DNA of 18,549 nucleotides from Candidatus Pelearchaeum sp. Lineage in GTDB: Archaea; Thermoproteota; Nitrososphaeria_A; Caldarchaeales; Caldarchaeaceae. The notes under the pieces were generated by a model that did not search any database, was not told the origin of the DNA, and saw only the letters and a program-made list of their open reading frames with translations. Numbering within the stretch: position 1 is the first letter of the stretch; every line of letters starts with the position of its first letter. The stretch covers positions 1 through 18,549 of the forward strand of contig WAQC01000060.1 in NCBI GenBank assembly GCA_015520425.1, given 5' to 3'. This document shows, piece by piece, positions 7,708 to 12,358 of the stretch. Made by a program: the position numbers and the translations under genes.

Positions 7708-7713
7708 TTTAAA
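7708..7713 (-). promoter_or_regulatory. TATA-like element of the DUF763 gene
   Basis: TTTAAA (minus-strand context AGTTTAAATCCC) is centred about 38 bp before ATG 7672, allowing a leader of about 12 nt. A second TATA-like string lies further upstream (TTATAGA, 7732-7738) directly next to the hairpin region. Confidence 0.45.
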
Positions 7714-7737
7714 CTAGAGAGCGACAAAACATTATAG

Positions 7738-7765
7738 AATATACTCCACGACTATTGAGTATATT
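7738..7765. repeat. Perfect 9-bp inverted repeat, hairpin 1
   Basis: AATATACTC (7738-7746) and GAGTATATT (7757-7765) are exact reverse complements with a 10-nt loop. On the minus strand the hairpin is followed by CTATAATGTTTTG, so it could act as a terminator for the rpoK operon. It shares GAG 7757-7759 with hairpin 2, so both cannot form fully at once. Confidence 0.6.
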
Positions 7766-7788
7766 ACGCGCTGAATCTCTCAATAGTC
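7750..7788. repeat. Perfect 10-bp inverted repeat, hairpin 2
   Basis: GACTATTGAG (7750-7759) and CTCAATAGTC (7779-7788) are exact reverse complements separated by 19 nt. The right arm covers the last codons and TGA stop (7780-7782) of the small membrane-protein gene, so ribosomes finishing that gene would hide it. Confidence 0.6.
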
Positions 7789-7998
7789 TGCTAGACCTTC
7801 TATCCTACGGCGGCGCGACTTTATGCGCACCCAGAGATAAACGGCGACCGAGATTAGCGTTGGTATGTAAATCGTGAAGAGCTGGAAGTACCAGACTAGG
7901 AAGAATCCATAGAAGGTTTGTATCGCTAGGAAGAGTAGTGAGACTAGAAGCATGATTATGGTTGCGTTTCTCCAGTGTCGTTCTTCTTCGCTGCTCAA
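7780..7998 (-). CDS. Small two-helix membrane protein, coupled to rpoK
   Basis: 72 residues starting with TTG at 7998. The TTG overlaps the TGA stop of rpoK (TTGA, 7995-7998), and GGAG lies four bases before it, so translation is probably coupled to rpoK. A charged N-terminus (SSEEERHWRN) is followed by two hydrophobic segments, about 13-34 and 38-58, and a basic tail (KSRRRR), which predicts a helical hairpin with a cytoplasmic arginine-rich end. I recognise no family. An alternative start at an internal Met (residue 16) would remove the first half of helix 1 and is unlikely. The tight coupling to an RNA polymerase subunit says it is expressed constitutively with it, not that it works in transcription. 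Confidence 0.7.
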   Translation of the reverse strand: MSSEEERHWRNATIIMLLVSLLFLAIQTFYGFFLVWYFQLFTIYIPTLISVAVYLWVRIKSRRRRIEGLADY

Positions 7999-8246
7999 CT
8001 AGCTCCCTGCTCCAGAGCAAGAAGCTCTTTGAGCGATATATCTACGTACTGCCCGTTGGGGAGTTTGCGTCTGATGATTATGGGCAGGACCCCCCTCTCC
8101 AGCTCCCGCGCCGCTATATCTATCGGCGTATCGTCGGGCTTAACCTCCACTAGGGGGAACGCCCCTAGGGAGAGCTGGAGAGCGCGCCCCCCAAGAATAC
8201 GCGCCCGCTCATATTTTGTGAGCTTGAAGAGTGCAGGTGATGACAT
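7995..8246 (-). CDS. rpoK: DNA-directed RNA polymerase subunit Rpo6 (RpoK)
   Basis: Archaeal counterpart of bacterial omega and eukaryotic Rpb6, helping assembly of the polymerase core; 83 residues from ATG 8246. The signature LTKYERARILGGRALQLSLGA and the following PLVEVKPDD, IDIAARELERGVLPIIIRRKLPNG block is unmistakable. An ATG ten codons further upstream (8276) is in frame, but a TATA box at 8278-8284 lies directly against it and predicts transcription beginning near 8255, downstream of that codon. ATG 8246, yielding MSSPALFKLTKYE, is therefore the start. It is first in a two-gene unit with the small membrane protein. The usual archaeal neighbours of rpoK, such as rpoN, are not here. Confidence 0.93.
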   Translation of the reverse strand: MSSPALFKLTKYERARILGGRALQLSLGAFPLVEVKPDDTPIDIAARELERGVLPIIIRRKLPNGQYVDISLKELLALEQGAS

Positions 8247-8277
8247 GGCAAGGTTGCAGAGAGGAATCAAAGCCATA

Positions 8278-8284
8278 ATTTATA
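8278..8284 (-). promoter_or_regulatory. TATA box of rpoK; decides the start codon
   Basis: TATAAAT on the minus strand, centred at 8281, ends one base before the upstream candidate ATG (8276) and lies 35 bp before ATG 8246. Normal archaeal spacing puts the transcript start around 8255, so only ATG 8246 can be used. Confidence 0.6.
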
Positions 8285-8313
8285 CGAATAATAAGGCGTG
8301 CCGCTGGCTGTGT

Positions 8314-8331
8314 TCTTAAATAAAAACGTTT
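8314..8331 (-). terminator. T-rich terminator of the thermosome gene
   Basis: On the minus strand, about 25-45 nt after the thermosome stop, the sequence reads AAACGTTTTTATTTAAG, a T-run termination signal placed just before the rpoK promoter. Confidence 0.5.
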
Positions 8332-8355
8332 CAGAGAAAGGGGGTTGTGGAGGGT

Positions 8356-10017
8356 TTAATCCTCGCTCTCGCCGCCTTCCTCTTCCTTCTTCTTGCCAGG
8401 CCCGCCCTTCTCCTCTAGCCGTGAGGCTGCGATGATGTCGTCTATCTTCAGAATCATGGACGCAGCCTCAACTGCCGACTTTATCGTCTGCTTCTTAACC
8501 AACAGCGGGTCTATGACATCCAACTTATACATGTCCGCCAGCTCTGCCTCAAAGACGTTGACGCCATACCAGAGCTTGCCCTCCTTGTGCTTGGACCTCA
8601 GGTTGACCAGCGTCTCTATCGGGTCCATTCCAGCGTTCTCGGCTAGCTGGCCTGGGATTATCTCTAGAGCTTCTGCGAAGCGCTCCACAGCTAGCTGCTC
8701 CTTGCCTGGCAGCGTCTTGGCGTAGTCCCTCAGCCTTAGGGCTGTCTCTATCTCGCTTGCACCACCGCCTGCGACGACCTTGCCCTCCACTATCACGTCC
8801 TTCACCACGTTTATCGCGTCCTTGATTGAGCGCTCAGCCTCATCCACTATCCTCTGCGTACCGCCCCTTATCAGCACTGTGAGAGCCTTCGGGTTCTCGC
8901 AGCCCTCTATGAATATCATCTTATCCTCTCCTACGCGCCTCTCCTCTACCAGCTGAGCCTTGCCCAGGTCCTCGCTCCTTAGGTCGTCTATGCGTGTTAT
9001 CACCCTGCCCCTAGTAGCCTTGGCTAGCTTGTCCATGTCGCTCTTCTTAATACGCCTGACCGCCATGATTCCCTTCTTGGCCAGGAAGTACTGGGCTAGG
9101 TCGTCTATGCCCTTCTGGCATAGCACCACGTTAGCGCCTGTTGCGGCTATCTTCTCCACCATCTCGCGGAGCATGTCCTCCTCCTGCTTCATGAATGCGC
9201 GCATCTGCTCAGGCGTCTCTATGTTCAGCTTAGCGTCAAACTCTGTCTTCTCAATCTCCAGCGAAGCATCCAGCAGGGCAATCCTAGCGTTCCTCACAAG
9301 CTTCGGCATGTCGGCATGAACTACCTCCTTGTCAAGAACTATACCATCAACCAGCTTGGTGTCGCGGAGAGACTGGCCCTCCTTCTTCTCAATCTTAACG
9401 TCATCAAGGTCAACAACCCATCTGTCGCCTACCTTCTCGGCAACACGCGTTACCGCCTCAACTGCTATCTCAGATAGGTAGTCGCTCTCCTCGGCCACGA
9501 GCTTGCTGAGCATGGAGGTCTTGGCGACCTTCTTGAGTACCTCCTTGTCGTTGGGGCTTACCTTAATCCCTATCTCGTCTAGTATATCTAGGCTCTTTAG
9601 CGCTGCCTTGCGGTAGCCCTCAATTATAATCGTTGGGTGTACCTCTTTCTCTATCAGCTCCTCAGCCTTTGCGAGTAGCTCGCCAGCTAGGACGACTGAT
9701 GTCGTTGTGCCGTCTCCGACCTCCTCATCCTGAGCCTTGGCGACCTCAACCATCATCTTAGCGACAGGGTGCTCAACATCCATCTCCTTGAGAATCGTGG
9801 CACCGTCATTCGTGATGACGATATCGCCGAAACTATCCACGAGCATCTTGTCCATGCCGCGCGGGCCTAGGGAAGACTTCATCGTCTCGGCGATTACCTT
9901 GGCCACCATAATGTTGGCCGACTGGGTCTCCCTGCCCCGCATGCGGCGTGAGCCTTCCTTAAGGACGATGACAGGTTGAGTTGCGGAACCTACAGTAGCA
10001 CCTCCCATAGCAGACAT
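8356..10017 (-). CDS. ths: Thermosome subunit (group II chaperonin)
   Basis: ATP-driven protein-folding chaperonin subunit, 553 residues, full length. Nucleotide-binding motifs are SLGPRGMDKMLV (49-60), NDGATIL (70-76), GDGTTT (101-106, with the ATP-contacting Asp102) and VAGGGASEIE in the C-terminal equatorial part; the apical domain lies between. The C-terminus is a charged Gly/Lys/Glu tail (GGPGKKKEEEGGESED), expected to point into the ring cavity. GAGGTG at 10027-10032, nine bases before ATG 10017, is a good Shine-Dalgarno site, so unlike many neighbours this mRNA has a leader; Met4 is a weaker alternative start. Two TATA elements lie upstream. Archaea often have two or three paralogous subunits (alpha, beta, gamma); only one is in the window and I do not assign its class. 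Confidence 0.96.
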   Translation of the reverse strand: MSAMGGATVGSATQPVIVLKEGSRRMRGRETQSANIMVAKVIAETMKSSLGPRGMDKMLVDSFGDIVITNDGATILKEMDVEHPVAKMMVEVAKAQDEEVGDGTTTSVVLAGELLAKAEELIEKEVHPTIIIEGYRKAALKSLDILDEIGIKVSPNDKEVLKKVAKTSMLSKLVAEESDYLSEIAVEAVTRVAEKVGDRWVVDLDDVKIEKKEGQSLRDTKLVDGIVLDKEVVHADMPKLVRNARIALLDASLEIEKTEFDAKLNIETPEQMRAFMKQEEDMLREMVEKIAATGANVVLCQKGIDDLAQYFLAKKGIMAVRRIKKSDMDKLAKATRGRVITRIDDLRSEDLGKAQLVEERRVGEDKMIFIEGCENPKALTVLIRGGTQRIVDEAERSIKDAINVVKDVIVEGKVVAGGGASEIETALRLRDYAKTLPGKEQLAVERFAEALEIIPGQLAENAGMDPIETLVNLRSKHKEGKLWYGVNVFEAELADMYKLDVIDPLLVKKQTIKSAVEAASMILKIDDIIAASRLEEKGGPGKKKEEEGGESED

Positions 10018-10054
10018 AATCTACAACACCTCTAACCAGACGCGCAGTGCCCCA

Positions 10055-10081
10055 CATTATAAACCTTGGCTTATAAAAGCC
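10055..10081 (-). promoter_or_regulatory. Tandem TATA region of the thermosome gene
   Basis: Two TATA elements on the minus strand: GGTTTATAATG (10055-10065), which predicts a start near 10034 and a leader of about 17 nt carrying the ribosome site, and GGCTTTTATAAGCC (10068-10081), whose GGCTT/AAGCC arms form a 5-bp inverted repeat around the TATA core. The second could be an alternative promoter or a regulator site. From here to 10186 I see no gene. Confidence 0.5.
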
Positions 10082-10186
10082 GATTGCAGGCTCGTCGCGG
10101 CGTTTTTACGCTTTTCTGGCCGTCATTTTTCAGGAATTCGGTTATAGATATTCTTATGAGCGCTTGCTGATGTGCATTTATTGAGT

Positions 10187-10249
10187 ATGGGGGTGCGCAA
10201 GGAATTAATCGCGGCGTATTACGCTGGTATGGCTGGTGAGTGTCGGTGA
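10187..10249 (+). other. Possible 20-codon leader ORF before the RHH gene
   Basis: ATG 10187 opens a 20-residue frame (MGVRKELIAAYYAGMAGECR) whose TGA stop (10247-10249) overlaps the GTG start of the ribbon-helix-helix gene as GTGA. The GGTGA ribosome site of that gene lies inside it. A TATA-like GTTATAGA at 10141-10148 would give transcripts beginning about 15 nt before ATG 10187. A frame this short can arise by chance; the 4-base overlap is the only reason to list it. Confidence 0.3.
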
Positions 10250-10389
10250 AGCTAATATCAGTAAAGTTGCCAGAGGCGCTGATTGATGGTATGGACGAGC
10301 TGGTTAAGAGGGGCGTTTACCCAAGCAGAAGTGCTGTCATGCGCACAGCAGTTAGGGACCTGCTTAGAAAGGAGCTGTGGAAACAGTAG
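10246..10389 (+). CDS. Small ribbon-helix-helix (CopG-type) DNA-binding protein
   Basis: 47 residues, GTG start at 10246. The N-terminal strand is KLISVKLPEALID, followed by helix A (GMDELVKRG), the turn YPSRSAV and helix B (MRTAVRDLLRKEL): the standard RHH pattern of a beta strand inserted into the DNA major groove by a dimer. GGTGA at 10235-10239, six bases before the GTG, is a full match to the archaeal ribosome site and rules out the in-frame GTG at 10240. Its stop codon directly abuts the stop of the convergent repeat-protein gene (TAGCTA, no base between). No toxin partner follows, so it is more likely a transcription regulator than an antitoxin; its target is unknown. It is too short for a length-limited gene finder. 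Confidence 0.8.
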   Translation: MKLISVKLPEALIDGMDELVKRGVYPSRSAVMRTAVRDLLRKELWKQ

Positions 10390-11181
10390 CTATATCCTGA
10401 ACGGCAGATTCTTCACACTGACGACACGTCCATAGACATACTTCAAATCCGTCACGGATGAAGCGAAGTCAAGCTCCTCGCCCGCGTCGCTTGGAAGGTA
10501 GCGTATATACGGCCCAGCAGGCTTGTCGCGGAGCTCCATGTAGAAGAAGAGCGGCAATGTGGTGGAGTTGTAGTATTCAAAGAATGGGTAGAGTATTCCT
10601 AGGAGGTGTTTTTCGCGTTGTGCTAGGTGCCAGATTGGTGGTGTTGAGGTGCTGTCGCTCATCGTCGCTACGAGCCGCATTAGTGAAGCGAGGCTGCGCG
10701 CCCTAACCATTATGGGCTTCTCGTCGTGCGAAACACTGCTGCGTTGCCTCACCGCCTCGGCGACGAAATGAGGTGTCTCCTCAATCTCAACAACCACGCA
10801 GTTGATATACTTACCAGCTTCAGGGGTTGTTGTGAGCTTTACCTCCTCCTTCTCCAGATTGGTGTATGCGATGTATGGTGGGGGCTGGTCTTCATACCAT
10901 ACATAGGCTAGTATTGGTATGTTTCCCTTCCAGAAGGGGATGGATGTCATATGCGCTATGACGTGCTTCCCGCGTAGTGGGAACCACCATAGGAGTGGAG
11001 GATAATCGCTCCGTGTGGTTGCTAGTCTGGCGAGGCTAAGCAGGTCCTCAACCTCCACCGCCACGGGAGGTTTTTCATGAAACGCTTTGGCTGTCTGCTT
11101 CTTCTTCAAAGCCGCCGTATCAACGTTATCGCTCTGTAATATATTCTGCTCACTCTTTATAAGCCCGCTTGGGATAATCAT
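10390..11181 (-). CDS. Unrecognised protein made of two tandem repeats
   Basis: 263 residues; I recognise no family. It contains an internal duplication: residues about 36-137 and 154-260 align. Both begin HxEKP-(V/I), then a LxSLxRL-type helix, a threonine/serine-rich turn ending in SD and a PP, a strand region, PxxxYxxxxDxP, PPYIAY/GPYIRY, and a C-terminal strand (KYINCVVVEIEETP versus KYVYGRVVSVKNLP). There is no signal peptide or membrane helix, so it is probably cytosolic. The 35-residue N-terminus is polar and not part of either repeat. ATG 11181 is only 6 bp from the ATG of the divergent HTH regulator, so its promoter must lie within that regulator's coding sequence; alternatively translation begins further in, for example at TTG 11109. 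Its end abuts the RHH gene's stop codon. Confidence 0.75.
   Translation of the reverse strand: MIIPSGLIKSEQNILQSDNVDTAALKKKQTAKAFHEKPPVAVEVEDLLSLARLATTRSDYPPLLWWFPLRGKHVIAHMTSIPFWKGNIPILAYVWYEDQPPPYIAYTNLEKEEVKLTTTPEAGKYINCVVVEIEETPHFVAEAVRQRSSVSHDEKPIMVRARSLASLMRLVATMSDSTSTPPIWHLAQREKHLLGILYPFFEYYNSTTLPLFFYMELRDKPAGPYIRYLPSDAGEELDFASSVTDLKYVYGRVVSVKNLPFRI
11156..11163 (+). promoter_or_regulatory. TATA box of the HTH regulator, inside the divergent gene
   Basis: TTTATAAG, centred about 28 bp before ATG 11188, predicts a leaderless transcript. It lies within the first codons of the divergent repeat protein. Its near-symmetry means it also reads as TATA on the minus strand, where it would start transcripts near 11133, inside the repeat-protein frame. 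Confidence 0.55.
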
Positions 11182-11187
11182 AAATGC

Positions 11188-11919
11188 ATGAAGGAACTCT
11201 CGGCCGATGCCTACAAGCTCGCTAAAGAGGCTTTAATGACTAGGATAGCTGGTGAGGTAATCTTCGCCCAGCAGCCTGGTGAGGCTCTCAGGAAGTGGCG
11301 TGTCCTCTTTGAGGAGAGCCAGACAGAGCTCGCGCGGGCTATGGGAATAGCCCCCTCAGTCCTGAGCGACTACGAGAAGAACCGCCGAAAATCCCCTGGA
11401 ACCAACTTCATCAGACGCTATGTCTCGGCTTTGATAGAGCTTGACGAGAAGCGCGGAGGGGCGCATATACGGAGATTCAGCAACGTGGTTAAAGACTTCA
11501 GTAGCGTCATACTCGCTATAGCGGAATTTACCAAGCCGCGAACAGCCGAGGAGATGGCGCGCGCGTTAGACGGCGTGTGGCTAGCTGGGAAGAGTAGCAT
11601 GGACGCGGCGATATACGGATACACGGTCGTTGATAGCCTTCAAGCAATAATGAACCTAGACTCGCATGACTTCCTGCATCTTTTCGGGCAGAACTCCATG
11701 CGCCTAGTGGTCTTTACTGGAGTTAGTAGGGGAAGGTCTCCTATAATAGCTGTTAAGATATACCCCATCAAGCCGAAGATGGTCGCTATACACGGTCCGC
11801 GGAGCCCGTCTGAGGTTGACCCGCTGGGTAAGGAGCTTGCTGAGAGAGAGGGGATACCATACGTGCTTTCGCTCAAGAAAGATGTGAATAGCCTGATAGC
11901 TGCGCTCAGTAGGTTGTAG
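11188..11919 (+). CDS. Archaeal HTH transcriptional regulator (XRE-type HTH, COG1709-like)
   Basis: 243 residues. An N-terminal Cro/C1-type helix-turn-helix (about 33-83: LRKWRVLFEESQTELARAMG, IAPSVLSDYEKNRRKSPG) precedes a linker of helices and a C-terminal alpha/beta domain (about 115-243) with MRLVVFTGVSRGRSPIIAVK, MVAIHGPRSPSEVDPLGKEL and EREGIPYVLS. This layout matches the archaeal regulators grouped as COG1709, whose C-terminal domain may sense a ligand; the ligand is not known to me. The conserved RRKSPG turn after the recognition helix is typical. It has a leaderless-type promoter and starts 6 bp from the divergent repeat-protein gene, which makes that gene a natural regulatory target. 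Its 3' end overlaps the convergent Hsp20-like gene by 14 nt. Confidence 0.82.
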   Translation: MKELSADAYKLAKEALMTRIAGEVIFAQQPGEALRKWRVLFEESQTELARAMGIAPSVLSDYEKNRRKSPGTNFIRRYVSALIELDEKRGGAHIRRFSNVVKDFSSVILAIAEFTKPRTAEEMARALDGVWLAGKSSMDAAIYGYTVVDSLQAIMNLDSHDFLHLFGQNSMRLVVFTGVSRGRSPIIAVKIYPIKPKMVAIHGPRSPSEVDPLGKELAEREGIPYVLSLKKDVNSLIAALSRL

Positions 11920-12238
11920 TGGTCGTCTCCTTACGCACCAGCTTAGCGTTGAGAATACCATTAACGTATCTAACGTCCTTTACAATGACCTCAAACGGTA
12001 GGTGTAGCGTTCTCTTGAAGCCCATCCCTCCTCTGACTATGAGCTTACGGCCGACGAGCTCTATCTTCACCCTATTCTCAGGGCCTGGCACTTGCGCAGT
12101 GAGGCTTAAGTGGTCTTCCTCTTCACGCAACTCGCAGAGCAGGTCGCTCCAAGCTTTCTTCCTGAGCGCCTTATTCAGCTCGCGTATCCAGTAAAACGCT
12201 AAACCAGCTGTCAAGGCTACGAGAATAATGCCGAGCAA
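11906..12238 (-). CDS. Membrane-anchored Hsp20/alpha-crystallin-like protein (start uncertain)
   Basis: 110 residues from TTG 12238, though the same frame is open back to 12358. A hydrophobic helix (about 2-17, LGIILVALTAGLAFYWI) is followed by a basic stretch (KALRKK) and a C-terminal domain of about 80 residues with the small-heat-shock pattern: LREEEDHLSLTAQVPG, VKIELVGRKLIVRGG, LHLPFEVIVKDVRYVNGIL and NAKLVR. Small heat-shock proteins hold unfolding proteins; an N-terminal membrane anchor would place this one at the cytoplasmic membrane face. The fold call rests on motif spacing, not a search. It follows the UPF0182 gene on the same strand and was probably co-transcribed. With the upstream 40 codons it would gain a second transmembrane helix. 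It overlaps the convergent HTH gene by 14 nt. Confidence 0.65.
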   Translation of the reverse strand: MLGIILVALTAGLAFYWIRELNKALRKKAWSDLLCELREEEDHLSLTAQVPGPENRVKIELVGRKLIVRGGMGFKRTLHLPFEVIVKDVRYVNGILNAKLVRKETTTTTY

Positions 12239-12358
12239 CCCTTTCTGAAACCTGAAGAGGAGCGTGGCTATGCCTATGAAGATTAGTGCTATGATTAGGT
12301 AGAGTATGAAGGAGGACGGTATGTCAACGCCTCTACCCCTACCCCTCTGCAGGCCTAA
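12239..12358 (-). other. Open in-frame extension between UPF0182 stop and Hsp20-like gene
   Basis: Forty codons directly after the UPF0182 TGA (12359-12361) and in the same frame continue without a stop into the Hsp20-like frame. They encode a glycine/arginine-rich start (LGLQRGRGRGVDIP) then a clear hydrophobic helix (SSFILYLIIALIFIGIATLL). There is no ATG, GTG or TTG in these codons. Candidate explanations are a CTG start at 12352, a GTG at 12362 in the +1 frame followed by a frameshift in the G-rich run (12336-12347), or termination failure. Confidence 0.55.

Noticed and set aside
8393..9979. Plus-strand frames within the thermosome region.
   Set aside because: Antisense shadows of a well-conserved gene, rich in Ser/Ile/Met as expected from reversed Glu/Asp/Lys codons.
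10150..10200. GCTGATGTG and nearby TGAG strings, considered as a C/D-box sRNA.
   Set aside because: No proper RUGAUGA C box with a paired CUGA D box at the right spacing.
10236..10245. GTG 10240 as an alternative start of the RHH gene.
   Set aside because: It overlaps the GGTGA ribosome site itself, leaving no spacing; GTG 10246 has a normal 6-nt spacing.
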